From: Candidatus Xiphinematobacter sp. Idaho Grape
GTDB taxonomy: Bacteria; Verrucomicrobiota; Verrucomicrobiia; Chthoniobacterales; Xiphinematobacteraceae
Reading direction: 5' to 3'
Length of the DNA stretch: 64,000 nt
NCBI RefSeq assembly: GCF_001318295.1
Contig: NZ_CP012665.1
Coordinates: forward strand, 851,885 to 915,884
This document shows, in pieces, positions 1 to 9,117 of the stretch. Within the stretch, counting starts at the first letter, position 1. Each line of letters opens with the position of its first letter. Below the pieces are notes generated by a model that searched no databases, was not told the DNA's origin, and saw only the letters and a program-made list of their open reading frames with translations. The translations under genes were made by a program, and so were the position numbers.

Positions 1-197
1 GTTTTTAGTGAGGCTAGTAGCGCCCCTATCGTGCATACTGACAGTACGCGCCTCCATACACGGTGGAAGGATAGCGCCCCAAGAAAGGGGAACTCTTCAC
101 TAAATGCCTGCAACAGCCAATATACGGGTGGCGCAAGCCACATGGATGCTATTACCCCAATGACCAGGACTAGGCTACTCCTCATCGCTGTAGGCAT
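1..197 (-). CDS. N-terminal end of an integral membrane protein, cut by the window edge (possible CPBP/CAAX-type intramembrane protease)
   Basis: An open frame of 65 codons runs off the left edge of the window without a stop, starting at an ATG at 197 (a second in-frame ATG lies at 185). The protein begins MPTAMRSSLVL, then has a hydrophobic helix (about residues 8-31), followed by a short polar stretch with the motif FPFLGALSFHRVWRRVL and a second hydrophobic segment at the edge. It lies 53 nt downstream of ugd on the same strand. The FHRVWRR pattern recalls the N-terminus of verrucomicrobial CPBP-family membrane proteases, but the catalytic part lies outside the window, so this is a guess. 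Real coding is fairly likely; the family is uncertain. Confidence 0.55.
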   Translation of the reverse strand, partial: MPTAMRSSLVLVIGVIASMWLAPPVYWLLQAFSEEFPFLGALSFHRVWRRVLSVCTIGALLASLK

Positions 198-250
198 ATC
201 ATCACTTAGAAGAAAGCATGGAGGGAGAGTACAGGCTGGAGCTGAAAAAA

Positions 251-1552
251 TTAAAAGCGACCAACACTATAATAGCTGAAGCCAAATTGACGCACTACTG
301 ACGGGTTAAGGAGATTTCTCCCGTCAAAAATAGACCAGGCTTGCATCCGAGCTTTCAGTTCCCTAAGGCCAACGGCAGCAAATTCTTTCCATTCGGTTGC
401 AATAACCAGCGCCTCCGCACCTTGCGCCGCATCAAGAGGCGAAGAGGCAAAACGAGCCGTCGGTACTACGCCCAGTTCTTTGGACTTCTTCATCCCCTTG
501 GGGTCATATACCTGTACTATCGCCCTCTCGGAAATTAAAAGATTTATTAAGTCAACAGCGACTGAATTACGGATATCATCCGTATCCGGCTTAAAAGTGA
601 GCCCCCAAACGGCAATTTTTTTTCCTTCAAGTACCCGAAGCACTCCTCGAATTTTACTTACAAAGTATTCTAGCTGAGTATCATTGATCCTCTGGACCTC
701 CTTAAGAAGTGCGAAGGGTTCTCCCAATTGCTGCTGGCATATGGCAATAAATGTTGCAATGTCCTTGGGAAAGCAGGAGCCTCCGTAGCCAATTCCGGCA
801 TCTAAAAAATCTCTTCCAATACGTTTATCCAGACCGATTCCATCTGCAACTTTCTCAACATCAGCTTTGTTAGCCTCACAAATTCGTGCCACCATGTTGA
901 TATAGGAGATTTTGAGAGCGAGGAAAGAGTTGGCCGCGTGTTTAATCAACTCTGCACTGTTTACATCTGTGATGAGAAGTGGGGTAGAAAAGGGTTCATA
1001 GATTTTTTCCATAAGCGCTATTGCGCGCTGACTGGAGCTACCAATCACGATACGATCAGGGTGCAGTGAATCCCTGACAGCACACCCCTCTCTTAGAAAT
1101 TCTGGGTTGCTGACAATGTCGAATGGTATATCGGCTGCGTTATAGCGGTGAATGATTTCCGCTACTTTTTCACCTGTCTTGACTGGAACGGTGCTCTTAT
1201 CCACAACGACTCGGTATGCCCTAAGGGCTAGGGCGATTTCGCAAGCTGCTTCCTCGACACAGGAGAGATCCACGTTTCCGTCCGTTCGGAGAGGAGTGGG
1301 CACGGTAACAAATATCACTTCCGCGGCATCGACCCCACATTTGACACTGCTGCTAAAGAAGAGTCTCTTAGCAGCCGCATTTCTGCGAATTAATTCCTCC
1401 AATCGTGGTTCGTAAATGGGGACTTTGCCCGCTACGAGCATATCTACCTTGTGCTGATCATTGTCTACACAAATGACATGATGGCCTACTTCCGCAAAAC
1501 AAGCACCCGTCACTAATCCAACATGTCCGGAGCCGATAATACATAACTTCAT
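251..1552 (-). CDS. ugd: UDP-glucose 6-dehydrogenase
   Basis: Oxidises UDP-glucose twice with NAD+ to UDP-glucuronate, a precursor of cell-surface polysaccharides or LPS, in the cytosol. The protein has 433 residues, the usual length. The N-terminus carries the Rossmann motif GSGHVG (residues 7-12). The family motif NPEFLREG is at 149-156, and the catalytic cysteine is in GYGGSCFPKD (Cys260). The C-terminal UDP-binding domain includes WGLTFKPDTDD. The start is an ATG. It lies downstream of lptD and a broken galE on the same strand, so this was probably a cell-surface carbohydrate cluster. With galE broken, UDP-glucuronate rather than UDP-galactose may be the sugar nucleotide still made here. 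Confidence 0.95.
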   Translation of the reverse strand: MKLCIIGSGHVGLVTGACFAEVGHHVICVDNDQHKVDMLVAGKVPIYEPRLEELIRRNAAAKRLFFSSSVKCGVDAAEVIFVTVPTPLRTDGNVDLSCVEEAACEIALALRAYRVVVDKSTVPVKTGEKVAEIIHRYNAADIPFDIVSNPEFLREGCAVRDSLHPDRIVIGSSSQRAIALMEKIYEPFSTPLLITDVNSAELIKHAANSFLALKISYINMVARICEANKADVEKVADGIGLDKRIGRDFLDAGIGYGGSCFPKDIATFIAICQQQLGEPFALLKEVQRINDTQLEYFVSKIRGVLRVLEGKKIAVWGLTFKPDTDDIRNSVAVDLINLLISERAIVQVYDPKGMKKSKELGVVPTARFASSPLDAAQGAEALVIATEWKEFAAVGLRELKARMQAWSIFDGRNLLNPSVVRQFGFSYYSVGRF

Positions 1553-1728
1553 GAAAGTCCAAAGCCGAAGTCAGGATGGGTCGCGTAGTTCTTTACAGTA
1601 GCAGAATGTGGCTCGAAAGGCCGCACGGCTCTACCAAAGAAACTAGTCACACTACATTCGGGGAAATATTATAGAGGGCTGTGGAAACCTTCTCGTATGC
1701 CATGTACTAGGTTTGCTCTTCGGTTCCC

Positions 1729-4200
1729 CTAGAGACTTTTAGATGGCCACAGAGGTCTATGAAGGGAATCCAACCCTAAAGGAATGATCACCTGGGGTGC
1801 AGCTTTTAATGTCATTACCAATACAAACCCAGTCTGTAGCTTTTGATCCTGGTTTCTACGTATGTCCATGCCAAAGGAAGCAATCCAAGAAGACAAATCC
1901 CGATGAATGAAATAGCGCTGGTACAAAAGCAGTCTTCGGTTAGCATCATATTGCTCCTGACCGCTTATTGCCCAGTTGTCATTCAAACGAAAGTAGGCAT
2001 CAAGGGCCATCTGACTTACATCGCTGGGAGACGAGTCATGGGCGCCAAGCGAACATCGCGTTGGATAGCTGTTTAGGTAGTAGTAACCAATTGTAAACTG
2101 TAAGTTTTGAGCTGGCATTAAGCTAAAATTTAAGTCGAACTGCGTAAACCCTTCTCGATCCAGAGGGGCCTGGATATCGCAGCCTACAGTGAACCAACGG
2201 GATGGACAATACGCAACGAGATTACTGAGATTCCCTACCTTTGCCAAGGAGTATGGGTTGTGTAGATTGTAGTCAAAGAAGGTATCTACAGTAAGCCACT
2301 GATGGTTTCTGCTATCGCGGCGGGTGATGAAATTGTTGCGGACTCCTGTCCGGAAAATGTTCCAAGAATCAATGGCGTCGATGGCCAGAAAATCTGGGAA
2401 ATTAATGGGGAGATACTGAGTCGTTTGTTGAACGGTATCAAACTGGTAGGTCGGACTGGGTTTGCTTCTGAGATTTTGGACTACCGAATGGCTTACATAA
2501 GGTTGAATGATATGCATTAAACCATCTAAGCCAAGCAGTTGAGACTGCAGCCGATACACGCGGGAAATCTTAAAGGATGATTCAAGACCACAATTGATTC
2601 CTGGATGGAAGGAAATTCCATCCCTTGAGCCCATCGGTTTGTGGAAATTGTCTTCTTTTCCGTGGAATGCACTGTTCCAAACGGTAGTATGATTCCCTTG
2701 AGTATTCGGAGCAACGAAGCCCTTTTTCCTAAAAGGCCCTCTTCTGTCAGCAAAGGCTGTATATGTTCCTAAATGGCCATCCGGGTCTATAGGTAGAGTA
2801 GGTAACTTGTCAAAAAATCCGCTTGACTGGCTATATAGCGTAGCGTGAAATCCAGCATATGGCATAAGGGTGATCCACCCGAAGTAGGTTTTTGGCATTG
2901 AAATTTTGGCGAAGCTTCCAAGGCGGAAAACTGGGTAGCCTGCTGACTTGGTAACAAAGTGCAAGTCCCTCTTTTTCAAGAGTTGCTTACTGCTTGCTCT
3001 GGACCGTAATCTATCTCCAAAAGACCGTTCTAATTGCCCCAGCGTCCATGTACCCTCCAAGTAGAAGGGACCCCCAAGGATGGGGTGTTGTTTAATGTCC
3101 CAAGCTAATTCTGGAAGGCGCTTAACCGTGTTTTGGAAACTATTGGTTTGAAAGCGATTCAGGAGGTTTAGGGTGTAATTTTGGCCACGCCTGGTTAGTG
3201 AGATATTGTTGTCTGGTCTTGGATTTGTTTGTGACTCAGCAGGAAAAAAATCCTGCATTACATTGCAATCACTTAGTGCGTTCAGGTCGCAGCTAACATA
3301 AGTGTTTTCCGAAAAAACGATGTGCCGGTTGTAGGAAAGTCGATAGCGATTGCAACTAGCATTATCTGGAGTTGGACCCCTTTTTCCGACAAAAGGTTTT
3401 TTACTATTACAGGTCCAGTAGGAAATGAAGTTCCTGTAGTTGTCTTCATTTTTGCTAGTTTGTACGGTGGTATCAAAGCCAAAAGCCATCCCATGACGTG
3501 CGCGACAGTCTACATGTACTGTTCCAAGTCGGCTACTGTTTGGTCCATCGTAGGCGAATGAATACATGGCTAGCGTGAAAACTCCCCAACCTCTGTCATA
3601 TCCAGGGAGAACCTTGAATCCGGTATCGTTTGGACCGACGGAAAGGTAAGGAATCCAGAAGATTGGTATCCTTCCTATGTAGAAAGTTGGAAAAAGAAAC
3701 ACCATCCTAGCATTTTTATTTTTGTAAATGTACACAGTCTTCGCTCTAATGTGGTAGCCTGGTTGTAACTGGTCATCCGTAGTAAAGTAGACTTGCCTGG
3801 CGCGGAACGCATGGGGCAATATGCAGGCGCTGCGGGCATACAGGAGCATTGGAAAGCTTGTTGTGAAAAATTCTGAGATACGTGCTTGCTTACTTTGCAC
3901 GTTGTAGAGTACGTGTTGGCCGCTGGTTAAGCTGTTTGGCGAATAGATGCTAACGTTTCCCATAAGAAGGGCTTCCTGAGCGTCCGCCTTATACTCGGCA
4001 TAGTCGCAGTAGGCACAGATGTCTTTGTGATGAATCTGTACGTGGCTTTCTGCAGCAACGATGCCTTCTTCAAAACTGACAGCCTTCTCAGCTGTAATTT
4101 CTACCGGCGATGACGCATCCAGGCCATTCAACTGGATAATACAGGTAAAGGAAGACAGCGTAATGGCAATAGCCGTTAACGCCCCTATATGCCTCTTCAT
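1729..4200 (-). CDS. lptD: LPS-assembly outer-membrane protein LptD
   Basis: An outer-membrane beta-barrel that, with LptE, inserts lipopolysaccharide into the outer leaflet. It has 823 residues, close to the family length. An N-terminal signal peptide (about residues 1-29, hydrophobic, ending near LDAS) is followed by an OstA/LptA-like jellyroll (about 33-140, with VEITAEKA and a 'GNVSIYS' strand). A long C-terminal barrel domain rich in alternating aromatic residues follows. It is transcribed towards ugd (about 180 nt gap) and away from the broken galE, whose stop lies about 60 nt upstream. Its integrity implies the cell still builds an LPS-type outer membrane. Sequence divergence is high, as usual for this family. 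Confidence 0.85.
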   Translation of the reverse strand: MKRHIGALTAIAITLSSFTCIIQLNGLDASSPVEITAEKAVSFEEGIVAAESHVQIHHKDICAYCDYAEYKADAQEALLMGNVSIYSPNSLTSGQHVLYNVQSKQARISEFFTTSFPMLLYARSACILPHAFRARQVYFTTDDQLQPGYHIRAKTVYIYKNKNARMVFLFPTFYIGRIPIFWIPYLSVGPNDTGFKVLPGYDRGWGVFTLAMYSFAYDGPNSSRLGTVHVDCRARHGMAFGFDTTVQTSKNEDNYRNFISYWTCNSKKPFVGKRGPTPDNASCNRYRLSYNRHIVFSENTYVSCDLNALSDCNVMQDFFPAESQTNPRPDNNISLTRRGQNYTLNLLNRFQTNSFQNTVKRLPELAWDIKQHPILGGPFYLEGTWTLGQLERSFGDRLRSRASSKQLLKKRDLHFVTKSAGYPVFRLGSFAKISMPKTYFGWITLMPYAGFHATLYSQSSGFFDKLPTLPIDPDGHLGTYTAFADRRGPFRKKGFVAPNTQGNHTTVWNSAFHGKEDNFHKPMGSRDGISFHPGINCGLESSFKISRVYRLQSQLLGLDGLMHIIQPYVSHSVVQNLRSKPSPTYQFDTVQQTTQYLPINFPDFLAIDAIDSWNIFRTGVRNNFITRRDSRNHQWLTVDTFFDYNLHNPYSLAKVGNLSNLVAYCPSRWFTVGCDIQAPLDREGFTQFDLNFSLMPAQNLQFTIGYYYLNSYPTRCSLGAHDSSPSDVSQMALDAYFRLNDNWAISGQEQYDANRRLLLYQRYFIHRDLSSWIASFGMDIRRNQDQKLQTGFVLVMTLKAAPQVIIPLGLDSLHRPLWPSKSL

Positions 4201-4259
4201 CTAGCCTAGAGGAGCTGGGTAGATTGATGGCATGAAACGTCGTAGGGGAACGTTGTTCC

Positions 4260-5221
4260 CTAAAGGGGTGAGGGAGCGCTAGAACCTTGATATTCGAATG
4301 GAAATTTGGACTTCCAGGCCAATACACTTTCAATGATGTTTCGTATATCCTGATGACAGGGATACCAACCCGGTTCATTTCTGATCTTTCCTGCCGCAGC
4401 GATTAGTGCGGGAGGGTCTCCTGGACGTCGGGTTTTTTTCACGGTGGGGATCAGGCGCTGCCTGTAACCTTCCTGCAACATTCGATCATCTCCTGCACGG
4501 GAAATTGTTCCCCCGTCCCCTAAAAGTCGTACCGGGCACTTTCTGGGGCCTTAAGAACAAGAGTATGGGCCTGAGTAACGTCCCCAGGACACGAGTGTAA
4601 TCCCGAATACAAGCGCTATCTGGAGTTGGATAGTCGATACCGCAAATCGCAACCGCTCCTTTTTGCTCAAGGGCTACTCTAAAAGCATTAGGAATGAAGG
4701 GTATTTCACAGCAGTGGTCTGCCCCAAGCTTTTCTGCAGCTTCTGCCGGATCGAAACAACCTAACACCACTACGGTAAATCCATAGAGCCTTTCGCACCA
4801 GCAGAGGATTCCTTCAAAAAGGAGCTCGGACGCACCACAGAAATTAGCCGGAGTCTGAGCTGAAGTTTTACCAACCGGCATTCTCTCTGGAAATCCAAAC
4901 ATGGTACAAGCGGACAAAAAGACCAACCCAGACGCACCATGCTAGTGTGTCTAACAAGATTAGTTCCATAAGAAAATGTTGTTCCGAAAATATTTCTTCG
5001 GGCTGGATGTGGACCCCCACTGAGGCAGTGGCAGTAAAATTATACAACCGCTCGCGTGATCCTAATTCATTATCATTACACGATGAAGAGCCCGTGCATC
5101 TCCTAGATCACCCCCGAAAAGGGCAGGACGCGAAACCAGCCCCATATTGGCCACCATCAGGCAGCTGCTCAATGCAAATGCTACCAATACAATCCGCTCT
5201 GCCAGTAATAAAAATCTTCAT
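4260..5221 (-). pseudogene. galE: broken galE (UDP-glucose 4-epimerase)
   Basis: The whole gene is still traceable over roughly its native length, but it is split by stops and frameshifts. Reading from 5221, the N-terminus MKIFITGRADCIGSICIEQL matches a GalE Rossmann start in which the expected GGAGYIG has decayed. A stop follows after a stretch resembling GDLxDxxxLxxVM. The central part (4486-4926) carries a decayed form of the SSxxxYGxPxxxPxxE region and an intact-looking TDYPTPDG-like motif (ICGIDYPTPDSACIRDY). The C-terminal part (4260-4481, another frame) has the motif RRPGDPPALIA typical of GalE. The YxxxK catalytic tyrosine region now reads FCGASEL, so the enzyme would be dead even without the frameshifts. 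Confidence 0.85.
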
Positions 5222-5939
5222 AATGCAACATGGGACAAAGCGACCAGAACTACTAAAGGGGGCCCCTGGGCTAATCTAGGGATACCCACAGAATCAAACT
5301 GGCGGCTACATAAACCCGTGCAACTGCGGCCGAGATTCTTGGACGATTGACCCCCCAACTTAGGGGGATACCTCCCAAATGCAGGAGACTCAGCACGTGG
5401 TAGCGGAGGTCAGATCACACCTATCCAATATCCTAGTCTAGGCTGTAATCTTTGCATGGCCTGAACGCAAACCCTGTCTTATCAAGACAGAAGGGGTCCC
5501 GCGCTAGTTGTGTTTACCTTTCTGCTAGAAAGTCTCTGAGAGCTATAATACCGTAGCAGCGATGATACCCAGAAATTTCTAGGCCACGTCTATTTCTAAA
5601 TAAATGGGAACCGATCTACTTTCATAGTGGGCAATACTTTCTGGCCTCCCCTACTAACTGTTTTTTTACAGAGGAATCGGCGATGGGTTCCACTCTTTAA
5701 GGATTCCGATCCATCTCAAGCTTCTTGCTAGGGAACTATCAACAACACCACGGTCAAGGGCAGTAGAGGCTACAAGAGTCAGTTAACAAAATACGGGATG
5801 CTAGGAAATCCTCCTTAGGAAGTTTTTTCCTGTGAATGGAAAAACTTCATCAATAATTAATCCCACTTAGAGCCTTTTTGAGATCCTGACTACTGACAGA
5901 GTTGTTTTTCCCCAGCGCACTCCACTACTTTTGGCCCCC
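5222..5939. other. long non-coding stretch between the galE remnant and folE2
   Basis: About 700 bases without a convincing gene. I found no tRNA-like T-arm and no conserved protein motif in any frame. It contains a hairpin (5819-5848, listed separately). It may be decayed coding DNA upstream of the old galE gene. Confidence 0.5.
5819..5848. terminator. hairpin upstream of folE2, possible terminator
   Basis: Arms GAAGTTTTTTCC and GGAAAAACTTC flank a 7-base loop, giving an 11-bp stem with one bulged T. The A/T-rich stem could act as a weak terminator on either strand. Function is inferred from shape only. Confidence 0.3.
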
Positions 5940-6773
5940 ATGAAGAGCATTGATTATTCATTAATAGACACACAGAGCTCACTCGACCACCGCAAAATTG
6001 CCATCAAGCGAGTGGGCATCAAGAATCTTCGTTATCCTGTCCAGATCAGAGACAAACAGCGCCATACCCTTCAAAGTACCATCGCCACGGTACTTCTCAC
6101 AGTTGATCTACCTGCACACCGCAGGGGTACTCACATGAGCCGCTTTATTGAAGCTCTACATTCACATAGCTCCATCCTCCACGTAGAGAACATCTACGAT
6201 ATCCCCATCCAACTCCAGAGAAAGCTTCAATCTTTTGGTGCCCACATGGAGCTCGAGTTTCCCTTTTTCTTAGAAAAAAAAGCACCAGTTACCCACTCCA
6301 GTGGTTTAATTGACTATACGGTACGGCTTGGTGTTACCCTGGTTGGGGAAGAACGTGACTTCATGCTGACCGTTGTTGTTCCTATCACAACTCTCTGTCC
6401 TTGCTCCAAGGCAATCAGTATTCAAGGGGCACATAGCCAGAGAGGGCAAGTTGCTTGCTCTGCACGGTTTGAACGGCCAATGTGGATTGAAGACTTAATT
6501 CGGATGGTAGAGAAAAGTGCTAGCTGTGAGCTCTACAGCTTGTTAAAGAGACCAGATGAAAAAGCTGTTACCGAACACGCCTATACGCACCCCGTTTTTG
6601 TGGAAGATCTGGTCCGGAATATTGCCATACTAGCAGAGGAAAATTCAAAAATTGTCTGGTATCGAATAGAAGCTGAGAACTTTGAATCTATTCATAATCA
6701 CAACGCGTATGCCCTTGTAGAGAGGGAGGCCACGGGTAGCACCAAGAAATGTGACCCATACTGCCTACGATAG
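5940..6773 (+). CDS. folE2: GTP cyclohydrolase FolE2 (type IB)
   Basis: Converts GTP to 7,8-dihydroneopterin triphosphate, the entry step to folate and possibly queuosine-type pathways. It has 277 residues from the ATG at 5940; a TTG nine bases earlier is also in frame. The family metal/catalytic region is visible as TTLCPCSKAIS followed by GAHSQRGQ near residues 150-170, and the N-terminal part has the FolE2-style block RRGTHMSRF. The C-terminal region includes the NHNAYA block. FolE2 is the metal-flexible alternative to zinc-dependent FolE. Neither start shows a strong Shine-Dalgarno sequence. It is followed closely by the convergent acpP gene (15 nt gap). Confidence 0.93.
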   Translation: MKSIDYSLIDTQSSLDHRKIAIKRVGIKNLRYPVQIRDKQRHTLQSTIATVLLTVDLPAHRRGTHMSRFIEALHSHSSILHVENIYDIPIQLQRKLQSFGAHMELEFPFFLEKKAPVTHSSGLIDYTVRLGVTLVGEERDFMLTVVVPITTLCPCSKAISIQGAHSQRGQVACSARFERPMWIEDLIRMVEKSASCELYSLLKRPDEKAVTEHAYTHPVFVEDLVRNIAILAEENSKIVWYRIEAENFESIHNHNAYALVEREATGSTKKCDPYCLR

Positions 6774-6788
6774 AAGATAAACAGGGTC

Positions 6789-7046
6789 TTAATCCTCACT
6801 GCTCGCAGCTTTTTTCTCCTCGATGTACCTGATGACATCACCGACAGTTTGTAGCTTCTCCGCATCTTCATCAGGGACATCAACAGAGAATTCCTCTTCA
6901 AAAGCCATTACAAGCTCCACAGTATCAAGGGAATCGGCTCCTAGGTCTTCGATAAAGGAAGCAGAAGGGGTTATCTGCTCTGGGTTAACCCCGAGTTGTT
7001 CGACAATAATATCTCTCACTTTCTCTTCAACGGGTATATCGGTCAT
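6789..7046 (-). CDS. acpP: acyl carrier protein
   Basis: Carries growing acyl chains on phosphopantetheine during fatty-acid synthesis. It has 85 residues from the ATG at 7046 ([10 protein letters not shown]). The modified serine is Ser39 in the motif [13 protein letters not shown]. Acidic helices II and III are intact, and the length fits the family. The same reading frame stays open for 81 more codons upstream without matching ACP, so the inner ATG is the right start. No other fatty-acid genes flank it here. The upstream open frame may hold an eroded ribosomal L32 gene (see separate entry). Confidence 0.95.
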   Translation of the reverse strand: MTDIPVEEKVRDIIVEQLGVNPEQITPSASFIEDLGADSLDTVELVMAFEEEFSVDVPDEDAEKLQTVGDVIRYIEEKKAASSED

Positions 7047-7049
7047 AGG

Positions 7050-7289
7050 GCGCAGATAGTTTGGATTGAGGTGGTACAACGTAGAGATGTCTAACACCTT
7101 CCGGCAATGAACTTTGTCCACTTCACAGGGCAAAGTTCCTGTTTTCCCCGCAGGAGCAGAACAATTCTCTTTTTTTGCCTCCCTTTTGCAGGAAGAGCAG
7201 TTGTCTATTGCATTGCATGAGGTGACATCCTTATTTACTGATTTCTTTTTTTTAGAATGCGGTGAGCGCAGCTGCTGTGTGGCCTCCAA
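7050..7289 (-). pseudogene. rpmF: possible eroded rpmF (ribosomal protein L32), in frame with acpP
   Basis: An open frame directly upstream of acpP has a lysine-rich patch (SKKKKSVNK), a cysteine pair resembling a zinc knuckle (NCSSCKRE) and a C-terminal-like piece CRKVLDIS. In L32 the order is a basic N-terminus, CxxC, HxxCxxCG and GRKVLD. The second cysteine pair is not preserved. rpmF commonly lies upstream of fatty-acid genes, which fits the position. The match is weak and may be chance. Confidence 0.25.
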
Positions 7290-7626
7290 CGCAGTAGCTA
7301 TGCTGCCCTCCTAAGAGGTAAAAGTCCATTTCGATTGTTCTATATTTTGCTACACATGGGGTTGGATACCTTCTCTATGCAGTAAGCATCAAAGGGTTGG
7401 CAAAAGTCTCCTGGGCACCAGTACGCACAGCTTTTTCCAAAATTAGTGGAGGAGCAAGGGCGTTCTGCCATAATGCTTTACTCTACATAAAGAGGAGTTG
7501 TTGATTTAATGGGGCCAAGGGGCATTCAGCTTACTGCTTCTCTTCCCAGAGTAGTGGTGTTACCCTGGAGAGGTCTCTGGCTTGCGTGCGTCACATTAAT
7601 CTGTACAGCTAAGTGCCTTAAAGAAA
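7290..7626. other. non-coding stretch between acpP and the sigma-54 activator gene
   Basis: About 340 bases between divergent genes. It should hold promoters for both sides. I see no clear sigma-70 or sigma-54 promoter consensus, and no RNA gene. Confidence 0.4.
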
Positions 7627-9012
7627 GTGGCCCCCTTAAAACCAACGCTCCTAGTTGTCGACGACGAGAAGAACACTAGGGAAGGGCTACAGGCGTCTCT
7701 GGAAGATGCATTTGAAGTCTTTATTGCAAGCAATATGGATGGGGCTCTTGCTATATTGTGCGAAGACTCAATAGATGTACTTATCACAGATCTAAAGTTG
7801 GGAGCAGATAACGGTATACGTCTTATAGATGCTGCATTAAAACTTCACCGTCCTCCCCTTTGTATCATGGTAACTGCCTATGGCACGGTAGACGTGGCTG
7901 TAGAAGCCATAAAGCGTGGCGCTTATGACTTTGTTACCAAGCCTGTGAATCTAGAAAGGCTAGAGCTGCTTATCAGACGTGGTTTGCGAGAGAAGGGGAC
8001 TAAAAAAGGAGATCAGGATTTAAAGCAGCAAATGGAGCGTAAATTTGTGTCGGAAGGCATCATTGGCACCTCTTCTGTGATTACTGAAGCCGTACAGACC
8101 ATCAGGCAGGTTGCCTCCTCAAGAGCTACAGTCCTCATCTTAGGGGAAAGTGGGACAGGCAAGGAGCTAGCAGCTAGAGCTATTCATTACTTGAGCCCTC
8201 GCTCTGCTGCATCATTTGTGGCTGTACACTGCGCTGCCCTTTCTCCCCAATTGCTAGAGAGCGAGCTTTTTGGTCACGAGAAAGGAGCTTTTACTGGAGC
8301 TGTGGAGAGGCGTATTGGGCGTTTTGAACAGGCAAGTGGTGGGACGTTATTCCTGGATGAAATTGGTGAAATTGACCTTAATACACAGGTGAAAATTCTG
8401 CGTGTCCTAGGGGAGCACACTTTTGAACGTGTGGGCAGTAATCGCACCCTCAAAACCAATGTACGGCTTATTGCTGCTACGAACAGAAATCTCACGAAAC
8501 TCGTAAGTGATGGAAAATTTCGGGATGACCTCTTTTTCCGTTTGAATGTGGTACAAATTACCATGCCCCCTCTGAGAAGGCGTCGAGAAGACATTCCCAT
8601 ACTAGCTCAGGCTTTTCTCAAGGAGTCCTGCCGGGAAAATGGGAAACCTCTCAAGGAAATAGATACTGATGCAATGGCCCATCTATTGGAGTATCATTGG
8701 CCTGGCAACGTGAGGGAGCTCCGCACAGTCATTGAACACGGTGTGGTGATGAGCAACAACCCACGTATTCTTTCCAGAGATCTCCCTGTTGCAATACACT
8801 CTAGACTGGTCTCTACACCCACCACTCATTTGCCAAGTCCCTACTTACCACTACCTCCAGAACCTCTAACTCTCAGAGAAACTCAACATAATCTCATCCT
8901 CCAGACTCTGGAAATATGTAAGGGTAACCGTAGTGAAACCGCTCGCAAGCTGGGTATTAGCCGCCGCACTCTATACCGACGTCTACGCCAATTAGGGGTC
9001 CAAAGGGACTGA
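7627..9012 (+). CDS. sigma-54-dependent response regulator, NtrC family
   Basis: A cytosolic transcription activator of 461 residues (GTG start). The receiver domain (about 5-120) has VVDDE, phospho-acceptor Asp55 in ITDLK, Thr83 and Lys105. The AAA+ domain (about 145-375) has Walker A GESGTGKE (173-180), the sigma-54 contact loop GAFTGA (220-225), Walker B GTLFLDEIGE and the family motif HWPGNVREL. A Fis-type helix-turn-helix (about 434-457, NRSETARKLGISRRTLYRRL) ends the protein. All key residues are present, so it should be functional and requires RpoN. No sensor kinase or sigma-54 target is visible in the window. A dxs remnant follows on the same strand. Confidence 0.93.
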   Translation: MAPLKPTLLVVDDEKNTREGLQASLEDAFEVFIASNMDGALAILCEDSIDVLITDLKLGADNGIRLIDAALKLHRPPLCIMVTAYGTVDVAVEAIKRGAYDFVTKPVNLERLELLIRRGLREKGTKKGDQDLKQQMERKFVSEGIIGTSSVITEAVQTIRQVASSRATVLILGESGTGKELAARAIHYLSPRSAASFVAVHCAALSPQLLESELFGHEKGAFTGAVERRIGRFEQASGGTLFLDEIGEIDLNTQVKILRVLGEHTFERVGSNRTLKTNVRLIAATNRNLTKLVSDGKFRDDLFFRLNVVQITMPPLRRRREDIPILAQAFLKESCRENGKPLKEIDTDAMAHLLEYHWPGNVRELRTVIEHGVVMSNNPRILSRDLPVAIHSRLVSTPTTHLPSPYLPLPPEPLTLRETQHNLILQTLEICKGNRSETARKLGISRRTLYRRLRQLGVQRD

Positions 9013-9117
9013 TCGCACACCCGTTTTTCATTTCACCCTTCTCATCCTCTTGTTCTTGCAATATCGTGCTGGACTTTCGAGGAGATGGGCCGAGACACGT
9101 ACTACGTTTGATATTGA

